A program made the position numbers and the translations under genes. Below the pieces are notes generated by a model, which ran no database searches, was not told where the DNA came from, and was given only the letters and a program-made list of their open reading frames with translations. From positions 248,001 through 312,000 of the forward strand of contig JADFUC010000852.1 in assembly GCA_019722365.1 (NCBI GenBank): a stretch of DNA of 64,000 bases, read 5' to 3'. Shown one piece after another: positions 47,701 through 58,141 of the stretch. The DNA comes from Lithospermum erythrorhizon (Eukaryota > Streptophyta > Magnoliopsida > Boraginales > Boraginaceae). Each line of letters starts with the position of its first letter. The first letter of the stretch is position 1.

Positions 47701-49425
47701 TCGGCATCCTCTGGAACTTCTTCCACTATGTATCGGATAAGTTGTTCAACTTGGGGCCTTTCCCGCAAACTACAGAAGGTGATAGATATTTAGAACTCTA
47801 GAACAATTTACTGAGATAAATGACGAAAACACCAAGATCTCAGCAAACAAATTGCATTAGTCTATGTCAAATTGTCAATATTATCAGCTATGGACATATT
47901 TATAAAACAATACATTAAAAGAGTGAGAGACAAGGCTTGGCTTATCTAACAAAAAAGGCATCAAGAAGGGTTTATTCTTGTCTGAGGTTTACATCAATAG
48001 GCACTGTTGGTACACTAGTCTTTATTAACGTTAAGAAGAAAAAAATGATCTTATTCATTACTATCTAAAGAAGACATCATGCCACAGAACTTCCCATCAA
48101 TAATGCTCAAGGCCTATAAATATTCAGCTTTGCTTGTTTAACAAACAGAATGCTGATTTAACAATACAAAGAGTGAATTTGACATTAGTTAAATTTCAAA
48201 AGCAACGATATTATATGAGTCCTTAAGCATGCTTTAAATTTATTGACAATATTAATTTGGACAGTCTGATCAGACTCAAAACATTAATAACACGAAGAAT
48301 TCAATCAGAAACAACGACAAACAAACAAACAAACAAACCAAGGAAGATGGAAAGTCGGATGAAAGACATACAAATTGATAAGTCGTCCGTTAAGGGCTTT
48401 ACACTCTTGAATTATTTCATCTTCATCCAAAAGTTCTTCCAACGTGAAGTTCCCCTTGTCCAGGATTGTATCAACCTGGAGCATGTTGTGAGACTTTAGA
48501 AAGCAACGAAAACAAGAACTATATCTATCAACAACAAGAATAATAAATAAATAAAAAACATGAAATAGAAAAATCATGTCAATTTTTTAAAACGAAGCAG
48601 CTCTAAGAAACATTAGAGTAAGAAAATGAAAAGATTCAAAAAAAAATCCAACCTAATTGTAACCAATAAATTAACTAAATCGAGGATCCTAACAGAAACA
48701 CCTTATACAAGCACAATTCAACAACAATCTCAAAAATGCATAAAAATCGAAATCCAAGCAAATTTCCAATCAATAAACTAACTAAATTAATGATCCTCTG
48801 TCCTCACCGAAACAACTCATACAATCACAAAATGCATGCATCATGTACCACAATTAAACTACAATCTCATAAGTCATAAAATATACTCGTAATAAAATAA
48901 AATCCAAACAATTCAACCAAATTTCCAATCAATAAATTAACTAATTCGAAAATCCCCATTCCTCACAAAAACACCTTACACGATCACAAAATGAATGCAT
49001 CAGTTCCACAATTAAACTACAATCTCATAGAATAAAATAAAATAGAATCCTAACAAATTCAACCAAATTTCCGATCAATAAATTAACTAAATCGAAAATC
49101 CTCATTCCTCACCCAAACACCTTATACAATAAAAAAATGCATGCACTAGTTCCATAATTAAACTACAATCTCACAAAATACAATAAATAAAAAAATAAAA
49201 ACTAAAACCTTAGTAGTACAAACAATCAAAATCCAGACAAATAAACCCCAATTTTGACATAATTAAACTACAATCTCATAAAATACAATAAAAAATAAAA
49301 CCTCAGTAGTACAAAAAATCAAAATCCAGACAAATAATTAAATAAGCCCGAAATTTGACATAATAAATAAAAAAATAAAAACTCACTGGGGACGAAGCGG
49401 AGAGGCCAGTCATACGCCAAAACAT
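38723..49425 (-). CDS. SAPS-domain regulatory subunit of protein phosphatase 6 (SIT4-associated family)
   Basis: SAPS proteins bind the PP6 catalytic subunit (FyPP in plants) and steer it to substrates. Eighteen exons, 5' to 3' on the minus strand: 49387-49425, 48372-48475, 47683-47769, 47444-47534, 47293-47367, 46574-46627, 46426-46485, 46244-46360, 45609-45703, 45307-45506, 44023-44126, 43764-43929, 43520-43642, 43161-43243, 42225-42366, 41357-41386, 39935-40005, 38723-39377. Hallmarks: start MFWRMTGLSASSP; LDEDEIIQECKALNGRLIN; LIRYIVEEVPEDAD; LLAGYFSKVVVCLLLRKTVP; IGITSIMEVLIRLIGADEH; SVCISLLDPKR; YPYNNFLHHHVERIIQSCLE; IGHLTRIANKLVQFG. The C-terminal exon is Ser/Glu-rich and disordered. 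Exon 10 ends in phase 1 but the next exon found begins in phase 0; the block expected between them (family ..TTYG..PPLGKHRLK) is not seen in 44127-45306. Exon 4 lacks a donor at the expected place. Confidence 0.93.
38746..38812 (-). repeat. Small in-frame repeat in the SAPS C-terminal tail
   Basis: The octapeptide ADTESSAV is encoded twice in tandem (QADTESSAVSAE, then ADTESSAVAA), from a repeat of about 33 bases containing GCAGAACTTTCTGTATCAGC. Confidence 0.85.
40180..40395. mobile_element. Stowaway MITE in SAPS intron 16, right end decayed
   Basis: Left end TACTCCCTCCGTTCCC. Interior matches the element at 11371 (CACATAGATTAAGAAAAA, ATATAATTGGTTGGTTGATA, AGTACATTGAAAATG). The right GGAGGGAGTA end is not recognisable, so the last 15-20 bases appear lost. 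Confidence 0.7.
40961..41222. mobile_element. MITE in SAPS intron 16
   Basis: The left end CTCGCTCCGTTCTAATGTGA and the right end AAATAAAACAGAGGAAGTA are imperfect inverted repeats; the interior is AT-rich. The right end recurs at 3260-3288. Confidence 0.6.
41655..41800. repeat. Tandem duplication in SAPS intron 15
   Basis: ACAAACTAAAAGAGCAGGC occurs at 41676 and 41748. Flanks match imperfectly, giving a unit of about 72 bases. Confidence 0.7.
48311..48341. repeat. (CAAA)n microsatellite in SAPS intron 2
   Basis: Five to six consecutive CAAA units starting after ACAACGA. Confidence 0.9.
48650..49380. repeat. Degenerate minisatellite filling SAPS intron 1
   Basis: Phrases such as ATCAATAAATTAACTAAAT, CCTCATTCCTCAC and CACAATTAAACTACAATCTC recur three to four times, with periods of about 105-160 bases (AATTTCC(A/G)ATCAATAAA at about 48761, 48920 and 49066). 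The last part repeats TTAGTAGTACAA/TCAGTAGTACAA with a shorter unit. Confidence 0.8.
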
Positions 49426-51146
49426 GGTGAATTGAGATTGAATTTTACGAAATTTGAACGATTTCAGATCTGATTCGAATCCTAAATCCTAAATCCTAAA
49501 TCAATATATATGATTGGAATCTACTATAATATCATCAGTGGATCTATATGTGTGATGCCTCTTTTTTCACTGCAAGCTGGAGTATCTCTTTATTTTTGTG
49601 ACTTGGAGTCCGAAACAAACCGGTAATTACCGACTCAGCGGTCCTACTTCGACAAATATAGTGTGCTTGCTTTCTTTTTGGTCGACTTTTAGAATTAATT
49701 ATGATGAACTATAAATAAATGTTATAATCGAAAATAATCAGCATAATTTTGTAAGACACTTTTAATCTAAACAATCGTCTATGTTGATGAGAGATTATAT
49801 TATTACATAGATTGAAAAATTTACCAAATGTTTGTATTAATCGGATGTCACAAAATGTTGTTGTTCTTCATTATTTTTTATTCCAAACACCAAATCCAAT
49901 TGTATGCTTATTATAATAAGGAATAAGAATTATTTGACAATCCGAGTTAGACAACAAAATAAAAAAAATGTAATTTAAAAACAATTAAGAATCGTATATA
50001 ACTTAAATCCATAAAAAATTCAGGTTTTAAATTCCGAATTCAAATATCAAACATTTATTAGTTGTCAACTAATAAAATATCATTAAAACATAAAATACAT
50101 ATTATACCCTACTCACCTTTCCATCATTCATAGCCTAAAGACATGCAAGGATGGTAAGTCGGGTATGACCGCAGTGCTCGTTTAAATTCAATTATTTTAC
50201 CATCATTTTCCCTACGAACCTCGCATTTTAGCTGGCCCAATATAATTTTAAATTATATATTAAAGATACAAAATGTAAAAACATTGCAATACAATACTAT
50301 TTCCAGTCTGGTTCAATAACTCCAGCCAACCCATGTTATGCTCTGTAAAATACTATTTTTCCACCATATGATTCCATCTTTTGGCATTTAACTAAAGTAT
50401 ATATCAATTTCAAATATAGTAATACTATCCTATTTTAGCTAAAATATTTCTTTTTATTCATTATATCATATTGTTCAATAAACCAACTTTACAAGTTTTT
50501 GTTCATCATAAAGCTTCTATGTTTTTGTTTTTTTATATGATATTTGAAGATTTTGCATGTTTTTAGCTATATGGTCAGATCTAGTAGCTGATTTTGGAGG
50601 TTTCAATTCAAGAAACGGTCGTTTGAGGTCAAAAGTGCTCACTTTATAGTCAATTTTGTTCTGGATTCTTACTAAGGTAATATACATTATTGTTTTATAA
50701 TGTAGTATGTGTTTTTGGGTTGTTTTGTTGAATGAGAATATGTACAAAAATGTGTAGAAGATTGCTCAATGTTTGACTATATTGATGGAATTGGAATTTT
50801 TCAAGATTGGATTTTTTTTTTTGGTTATAGAAAGTTTGTATTGAATTTTGTTCTTGATTCTTACTAAGGTAATATACTATTACTGTTTTATATGTAGTAT
50901 GCATTTTTGGGTTTTTTTTATTTGATGAATATATATACAAAAATGTGAAGAAGATTGTTCAATGTTTGAGTATATTGGTCAATTTTTGCAAGATTGGATT
51001 TTTTGTTGATTATAGAAAGTTTGTATTGGATTATTGGTGAAGAGTTTACTGAATGATAATATAGTTTTTTTTCACTTGTAGAGAATTGAATAAGAGGGAA
51101 AGAAGAAGAATCTGTTAGAGAAAATTTGACTATTTTTTATTGAATT
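49426..51146 (+). promoter_or_regulatory. Shared upstream region of SAPS (-) and HERK2-like (+), with duplicated leader intron start
   Basis: The two genes diverge here. The HERK2 side contains a tandem duplication: 50652-50843 and 50844-51029, each about 190 bases. Each copy includes GATTCTTACTAAGGTAATAT, a good splice-donor context (ACTAAG|GTAATA). The sequence TTTTTTCACTTGTAG, ending at about 51080, is a matching acceptor 67 bases before the ATG. A 5' UTR intron with two competing donors is the simplest reading. Confidence 0.55.
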
Positions 51147-53786
51147 ATGATGGTCATGAGGGTACTGGGACTATGGCTTTTGTTGATGATTTGTGTGTTA
51201 ATTGGAAATGGGGGAGCTCAAAAGGATCCATTTTTGATAAATTGTGGAACAAATTCAACTGTGAGTGTGAATGGAAGGAAATGGATTGGTGACACAACAT
51301 CTGGTAATAATGTCTCCCTCAGTTCTCCTGGAGTCGAGGCAATAACCTCTGAATTCAGTGGAGATTCAGCTTATGCAAATCTCTATAAAACTGCCAGAAT
51401 TTTTTCCGACAGTTTGAATTATTCGTTCAGCGGAGCTCAAGGGAATCAGATTCTTAGGCTTTATTTTTATCCATTTCCATTTGAGAATTACAATGCCAAT
51501 GATTCCTATGTTTCAATATCTGCAAATGGCTTTCAGTTGGTTTCTAAGTTCAATGTTCCTGGGGAAATTCTGCAAAAGAATGCAGAGGGAAATCCTGGAG
51601 TTACCTCTCTGGTTAAAGAGTACTTCTTTGCAAATGATACAAATAATCTGGTGCTTCAATTTGTCCCTGAAAAAGATTCCTTTGGTTTTGTGAATGCCAT
51701 TGAAGTTATCCCTGTTGAAGATACGCTGTTTGTTGATAGTGCAAGAAAAGTCAGCAGTAATGGTGCCAACACTTCATTGCAACTTGGGCACCGTGGCATC
51801 GAGACTATGTATAGATTGAACATTGGGGGATCATTTATTGATCGCAATGGGGATTCTGGTTTCGGCAGACAGTGGGATTCCGATTCAAACTACATGATCA
51901 CCACTGTTGGGTCTCAAGTAACAAATAAATCAAACATATCCTACGCATCTCCAAGTGATGCCTCACCAGCACCTATTTCGTTGTATGAAACAGCACGCTC
52001 TTCGTCTATGTCCGATTTGCAAGTCATGGAGAAAAGGATCAACATGTCATGGAAGTTTCCAGTTGACCCTGGCTTTGATTATCTTGTACGCTTGCACTTC
52101 TGCGAACTAGAGGTTAATAAGCCTAGTCAAAGGATTTTCAAAATCTACATAAATAACAAAACTGCTGCAGGCAACTTTGACATATTCACCAGAGCTGGAG
52201 GGAAGAACAAGGCATACCATGAGGATTACTTGGATGCTACATCTTCGGACATCTCCAGTCTCTGGGTGCAACTCGGTCCTGATACAGTAACCAGTGCTGA
52301 AGTAAGTGATGCACTTTTAAATGGGTTGGAAGTTTTCAAATTAAGCCAAAGTGGTAATCTTGCTTATGCAGAGAGGTATGGAGATCTAGGAGGTAAGAAA
52401 TCGTCAAGAAGCGTTATGCTCTGGGTCGGAATTGGGGGAGGAATAGCTTGCATAATTGGTCTTGCTGCTTTAGTTATGTTGATTGTTTGGTTCTGCAAAA
52501 AAAAGAAAATCGCTCAAAAGGATGATAAGAAGAATTCTGCTGGATTGAGGCCTTTATTCTTTAATGGAAATATTGTGACCAGTACGACCAATGCCAAGGG
52601 CTCTAGCGGGTACCAGAACCTTAATGGGCTGCTAGGCTCTATAATATCTGGAAGGCACTTCACTCTCACTGAGATCAAAGCAGCAACACATAACTTTGAC
52701 GAGAGCTTAGTTATTGGTGTAGGAGGCTTTGGTAAGGTTTTCAAAGGAATAATAGATGATGGCATCTTAGCTGCTATTAAGAGAGCCAATCCCCAATCTC
52801 ATCAAGGTCTAAAAGAGTTTGAAACTGAAATTGAGATGCTTTCAAAGCTAAGGCATAAACATCTCGTCTCCTTGATTGGCTTCTGTCATGAGCAGAATGA
52901 GATGATACTGGTATATGAGTATATGGCTAATGGGACCCTTAGGAGTCAGCTATTTGGAAGTGATCTCCCACCTTTAAGCTGGAAACAAAGATTAGAGATA
53001 TGTATTGGTTCTGCTCGAGGACTGCATTATCTTCACACGGGATCAGAGCGGGGTATCATCCACAGGGATGTGAAGACGACTAATATACTGCTAGATGAGT
53101 GTTTTGTGGCGAAAATGGCTGATTTTGGGCTCTCCAAGACCGGTCCGTCATTGGAGCATACACATGTAAGTACAGCAGTTAAAGGAAGCTTTGGATATCT
53201 AGACCCAGAGTACTTCAGGCGACAACAATTGACAGAGAAATCTGATGTTTACTCATTTGGTGTTGTGTTGTTCGAAGTTGTTTGTGCGCGAGCTGTCATC
53301 AATCCTACACTGCCTAGAGAGCAGATAAATCTTGCTGAGTGGGCAATGCAGTGGCAACTGAATAAGTCTCTAGAAACAATAATAGATCCTCAACTCAAAG
53401 GGAAGTATTCTCCAGAATCATTGCTAAAATTTGGAGAAATTGCTGAAAAATGTCTTGCAGAAGAGGGGAAAAGCAGGCCAACAATGGGGGAAGTGCTATG
53501 GCACTTGGAATACGTGTTGCAACTTCAGGAGGCTTGGCTGCAGACGATTGATGGAGAGAACTCTTCTCGTTCTCTGCTTCCCAACTCTATTCACGAGAGA
53601 GAACCCGTGGAGGAAGAGGAGAAAGAGAAGGAAGAGGGGCAGGAGACGAGTAACTCAGGCGGAGAAACTCGTTTAAATGCAAAAAGTGAAGGAAATGGCG
53701 TATCTACAGCAGACATTGTCTACCAAGCGGATCATGTGGTCGTTGGACTTGGTGAGTTCTCTCAGCTAAATCTACAAGGAAGATAG
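51147..53786 (+). CDS. HERK2: CrRLK1L receptor-like kinase, HERK2-like
   Basis: Intronless 879-residue receptor kinase of the Catharanthus roseus RLK1-like family. Signal peptide about 1-24 (VLGLWLLLMICVLIGNGG). The extracellular malectin-like region runs to about residue 415 (DPFLINCGTN; LRLYFYPFPFENYN; FVNAIEVIPVEDTLF; YRLNIGG; VDPGFDYLVRLHFCELE; LNGLEVFKL). TM about 420-446 (WVGIGGGIACIIGLAALVML). The kinase has GVGGFGKV (about 524-531), AAIKR with the ATP-binding Lys, HRDVKTTN (catalytic Asp), DFGLSK and GYLDPEYFRRQQLTEKSD; all key residues are present, so it should be active. The kinase domain resembles Arabidopsis HERK2 (At1g30570) more than HERK1 or FERONIA as I remember them. Such kinases sense cell-wall state and promote cell elongation. 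The tail has a Glu/Lys-rich stretch (VEEEEKEKEEGQET). Confidence 0.93.
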   Translation: MMVMRVLGLWLLLMICVLIGNGGAQKDPFLINCGTNSTVSVNGRKWIGDTTSGNNVSLSSPGVEAITSEFSGDSAYANLYKTARIFSDSLNYSFSGAQGNQILRLYFYPFPFENYNANDSYVSISANGFQLVSKFNVPGEILQKNAEGNPGVTSLVKEYFFANDTNNLVLQFVPEKDSFGFVNAIEVIPVEDTLFVDSARKVSSNGANTSLQLGHRGIETMYRLNIGGSFIDRNGDSGFGRQWDSDSNYMITTVGSQVTNKSNISYASPSDASPAPISLYETARSSSMSDLQVMEKRINMSWKFPVDPGFDYLVRLHFCELEVNKPSQRIFKIYINNKTAAGNFDIFTRAGGKNKAYHEDYLDATSSDISSLWVQLGPDTVTSAEVSDALLNGLEVFKLSQSGNLAYAERYGDLGGKKSSRSVMLWVGIGGGIACIIGLAALVMLIVWFCKKKKIAQKDDKKNSAGLRPLFFNGNIVTSTTNAKGSSGYQNLNGLLGSIISGRHFTLTEIKAATHNFDESLVIGVGGFGKVFKGIIDDGILAAIKRANPQSHQGLKEFETEIEMLSKLRHKHLVSLIGFCHEQNEMILVYEYMANGTLRSQLFGSDLPPLSWKQRLEICIGSARGLHYLHTGSERGIIHRDVKTTNILLDECFVAKMADFGLSKTGPSLEHTHVSTAVKGSFGYLDPEYFRRQQLTEKSDVYSFGVVLFEVVCARAVINPTLPREQINLAEWAMQWQLNKSLETIIDPQLKGKYSPESLLKFGEIAEKCLAEEGKSRPTMGEVLWHLEYVLQLQEAWLQTIDGENSSRSLLPNSIHEREPVEEEEKEKEEGQETSNSGGETRLNAKSEGNGVSTADIVYQADHVVVGLGEFSQLNLQGR

Positions 53787-54787
53787 TCACACTCACCACA
53801 ACCTCATCTATCTTAGAGACTGAGTTCATTACAATTCTCGGCAGGATTCGGAATATATATAGTTTTCCTTCACTCATTCTTGATTAAATTGGGTTGAAAG
53901 TGTAGATATTATATCAATGTCTGCAGACATTTGTGCTTCTTTAAATTGTTTGATTTTTTCTTTGTATTTGGAATCTTATTTATTTATTCAAGGCCTTAAC
54001 ATTCTTTCATAGTTTCATTATGTTCTATTTTGTAGCTACATTCAAGCTTAGTGGTGTCTTTTGCAGTAACCGCTAAGGTTCTTGGGGTATTTCTTAGCCG
54101 AATGATATATTTCTCATATGTCCTTTGTTTCATACTCCCTTCGTTCCATAAAAATTATCTAATTTTGAATTTTAACAGTCGATTCTACTTGTTGACTTCA
54201 AGATAATTAAATAAACGCACTATACCATAAAGACTGTTTACTTTTAAATTATGAATTTCAATAGTCGACTCTACCTGTTTTCTCCAAGATAATTAAATAA
54301 AAGCACCACACTTAATTTTATCTCCTCCAAATTACTACTCCATTAAAATGAACCTTTAATACCCTGTTAATAATAATGTTGTAAACGAGTCGAGTTCAAC
54401 AGATATACACACTACTTCGACTAGATAAACATCAAAATAAACTTTTTTTGTAAAAATAAAAACCTTTCCATACAAATTGGGATCATCATTGTATTAGTTG
54501 TTAGCATAACTCAACAAAACCAAATAAGGAAAATCCAAAACATCATTCTTCGCCGTTGGGTGAAACTCCTGACTTCAACTTCCTATACCTATCCGGAAAC
54601 TATGTATACATATGGGAATGGAATGAAACAACCATCCTTCTGATATTATTATATGGTGAAATTGGTATTGACCCGCAATGCGTGACTGTATCAACGAAGA
54701 CTAAAGAATATAGGGCATCTGTTCGATCAACGTTGTGCCTCGACTCAAGTAGTGGTAGATTACATGATTTCAAGTTGTAAAGTGAAC
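53787..54787. other. Intergenic between HERK2-like and ARAD1, with a MITE relic
   Basis: Convergent genes. After the HERK2 3' UTR lies a MITE-like relic at about 54132-54350. No gene seen. Confidence 0.5.
54132..54350. mobile_element. Decayed MITE with internal duplication
   Basis: Begins ATACTCCCTTCGTTCCATAA, a Stowaway-like end. An 86-base internal repeat is seen: GAATTTTAACAGTCGATTCT at 54167 and GAATTTCAATAGTCGACTCT at 54253, both followed by AAGATAATTAAATAAA. The right end is unclear (TACTACTCCATT at about 54333). Confidence 0.55.
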
Positions 54788-57700
54788 TCAAAGTGTGGTG
54801 TGAATTCCTGATTGATTTGAACATAGACATGAGCAGTCTGGCTCAGGCAAATTCCTCAAGACGAGTCTGTTGTCGCGATTGATCATTAGTTTAACCAGAG
54901 GAAGCTTCAAAGAGACTTGGCGCCAAATCTCATTTACTGTTCCATCTGGATCATCATAATCAAAGTATCTTTTCACCTGAATCAAAAAAAAGGAGTAAGA
55001 TTCAACGTACAAAGTTAAACAAACCTTTTTATTTAAGCTAATCATTAAGATGAGGAAGGCAACTTTGTTACAAAATTGATATACACTAAACAGCATGTCA
55101 AAGCTCCTACCATCGCCCCCTCCAGATTCGATGTTCTCTGGATGTGTGGAACATGTCTGTTATTCAGTTTCACTAAGGTGCACATGGATTATGGATATAC
55201 ATCCTACTACAACGTAATTACCCGAAACTTTGGTTCCTATATGAAAGAAGTTTTGTATCATCTTTTCCCTTTCTTATTTACTTTCAACCCGCATCACTTG
55301 ATAGTTACGAAGGTGATAGAAGAGTGATAAATAAGTACCTTTCTAAGCTCCTTCTGGAAGTTCAGAATTCTATCTGGCTTTACTTTCCTCAGTAATAGAA
55401 CCAAATATCCTGGCTTTATTGCAGTTTTGGTATCCACAAAAACTGCAATCTTTCGGTAGTCAATGACATCCTCAAAAGGCAGCTCGATGTAATCACTGAC
55501 AATCACGGGGATGCACAAGCTAACAATAGCATCAAAAAGTCTGCAAGCTGAGGGAGTGTCACCGGCTGGATGTAAGCAGAATTTGGAGGTGTGCATTCCC
55601 CTTGTTGCCTCACGACGACTCTCTCTAGATTGAGTTCCATGTTTTACTAGGACATCCTTTTCCTTCTCAAGAACTTTAAAAAGCATGTCACGGACTTTTC
55701 CTCCCTGCATCATTAACAAAGCTAAGGTTTATCAGATTATTAAATCAACATGAGCAGCCAGTCATCTGAGCAGCTAATGAGTGACACGAGAAAATAGAGG
55801 ATAAGGTAACATATTTGCCACAAGCCCACAACTAATTTAAGCCATTACCATTAATGCATTGTCAATGATTGTAATGCAGAATGCGAAAACTCATCTAAAG
55901 AGCTCTCCTAGCTCTTCATCTAAAGTACTTGGCATAACAACTATAACCATTTAATAAGGAAGGCACAGAGAGAGACCACCAAATCAATTTAAATAATATT
56001 TAAATTATTATGGAATGGGGGCAAGATTGATTTACCACAATGAAATACATGTTACTGTAATTGTTTGTAAAGATTCTTTGACACTTCTTCCATAATAACA
56101 GTGGGTTCTGTATTTTCATTAGTAAAGAAGTTATGGCACATCTATTGATAAATTTAAACAGAACATATAATTGGTTAATATTTACCTCTTTCCGAAACCG
56201 TTGACCCATAAAGAACAACAATGTATTGCGATCCTCTATGCCAACTTCCCCATTGTAGGTATTAATGCGATGAGCATAAGGCAAGATCACATCCTTAACC
56301 AGAGATGCTTGAGTACGAGATAACCTTCCAAAATCTGAAACCAAGAGAATCCCATTCTTCACTCTATCAACAACCTTGTACAAAGCATTTGGATCCTGAC
56401 ATATAAATACATGATCCCATCCGTTATTCCTCTTCCAATAGATCTGCTCCTCCAACCACTGAACTAATTCCTCCTGCATAAGTCATCAACCAATAATCAT
56501 AATCTTATACAATGGGATACCTAAAGATATTTACCTATATCAGAGTACTCCAAGACAATGATATGGAAAAGCAAGGAGATTGAAAGTGGCATTTCAAAAG
56601 AAAAAAAGTAAAAAATTAACACACCACCAGACCACTCATCTTTGAAGGGCCACAAAATACTATTTCAGGAATTCTCATATATTACAATAATGAGCCCAAA
56701 AGTCCAACAATTTAGAATCAGGAAAAGCTGATGCAGTACTCCCTATGTAACTGTGAATTCATTAGTAAAATCTTAAGTAAGAAAGTTGTCCATGACTCTA
56801 CGAGTTATTATATACTACGTACATTGAACATGCTAATATTATAAATTTGTATATTGACGTAGGTTATTATTCAATGCATTACAATGAGCAATTCAATCCA
56901 GATCAATTCAGATATATACTACGTACATTGAACATGCTAATATTATAAATTTGTATCTTGAAGTAGGTTATTATTCAATGCATTACAATGAGCAATTCAA
57001 TTCAGATTTTGAGTATTTGGTCAAAATATTCCAATTCAGTTCTTAGAATTAAGCATACCATGAAGCTAAATAAGGTAAGTATAATTATATTTGTGTGGAA
57101 CATATAACTACAACTAAAAGAAATGATCTTCACTTGGAAATAACAGTTCAATTCACAGTCTCACAGATCAAAATTGGCAGCTGACAGAACACGCCATAAG
57201 AACAAATACGACCTCAACGAACTAAGACTGACATTCTGAAATTCTTCATCTCTAGAATAACTATTCAACATCATAATCATTTGCACTTAAAATTCTACAA
57301 GTCAGCTCCTATAACATTGAAATCTGTCGAGCAAATTGCATTCGAAGGCATCCATCCAAATTCCAAACTAACATTCAAACTCAAACACAAAACCATTATT
57401 CTACAAGTCAGCTTCAAGAACATTGAAATCTAACAAAAAAACATCCATATTCAAAACCAAACTCACTTTCAAACACAACTACAAACTGATCCATACTTGC
57501 GTTTCTTCATCACTAGAATAAGAATTCGACATCAATTAAAGTTCTACAAGTCAACTTCTAGAACATTGAAATCTAACAAGCAAATTGCATTAACAAACAC
57601 CCATACTCATAACCAAACTCAAATACAAACTGATCCATACCTGCATTTCCTCATCACTATAATTAACAACACTCCTACCCCCCTCAGGATCCCCGGGCCT

Positions 57701-58141
57701 AATCGGATTCGCCACAAGGCTCAACGACGAAAAGAATGGCACATAAAAAAGATCAGCTTTTTCAGGATCCATCACTCTAACCACAGCAGACCCACCCCTC
57801 TCATCACTCACTCTATTCAAGTCCCTAAACAAATGCCACTCACCCATATGCTGATTCCCAGGGTACTTCCCCTCCTCCCCCTCCTTCACCCCTCCCCGCG
57901 CCTTCGCGTAACTCTCCACAACCCCATAAGTAAATTTCCTAGGCAAATCATACATAAAAATCCGAACTTTACCAAAATTGCCATTTTTTTCAACCCTTAC
58001 ACTACCAAGAACATCATTTGTTGAGGAATTATGAAAAGGGGTGTTGAATAATGTGAAGTAAAGGGTTAATATGAACAAGAAAGCGAAAAAAATGATGAAA
58101 ATTAAGGGGGATTTGGGTTTGAAGAAGGGTTTTTTGGGCAT
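54788..58141 (-). CDS. ARAD1: Probable arabinosyltransferase ARAD1 (GT47, exostosin-like)
   Basis: Four exons on the minus strand: 57641-58141, 56186-56473, 55339-55704, 54788-54976; 447 residues, the same length as I recall for Arabidopsis ARAD1. It is a type II Golgi membrane protein: short basic cytosolic start ([10 protein letters not shown]), a TM at about 12-33 ([16 protein letters not shown]), then a lumenal GT47 domain. Exostosin motifs: [38 protein letters not shown], the [19 protein letters not shown] exon, [36 protein letters not shown], and [20 protein letters not shown] (donor-sugar region). ARAD1 is needed for the alpha-1,5-arabinan side chains of rhamnogalacturonan I in pectin; direct enzyme activity is inferred. 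All phases are zero. Intron 1 has copies of the exon 1 end (separate entry). Confidence 0.94.
56811..57008. repeat. Tandem 104-bp duplication in ARAD1 intron 1
   Basis: TATACTACGTACATTGAACA starts at 56811 and again at 56915. The units differ at only a few positions (TATATTGACGTAGG against TATCTTGAAGTAGG). Confidence 0.9.
57242..57665. repeat. Tandem repeats covering the exon 1/intron 1 junction of ARAD1
   Basis: TTCTACAAGTCAGCTCCTAT-like units start at 57293, 57399 and 57542. The exon 1 end and donor (57630-57660, plus-strand ACTGATCCATACCTGCATTT then CCTCATCACTA) has a close copy at 57486-57520 and a weaker one at 57242-57260. In the copy at 57486-57520 the donor GT context is altered. Confidence 0.75.
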
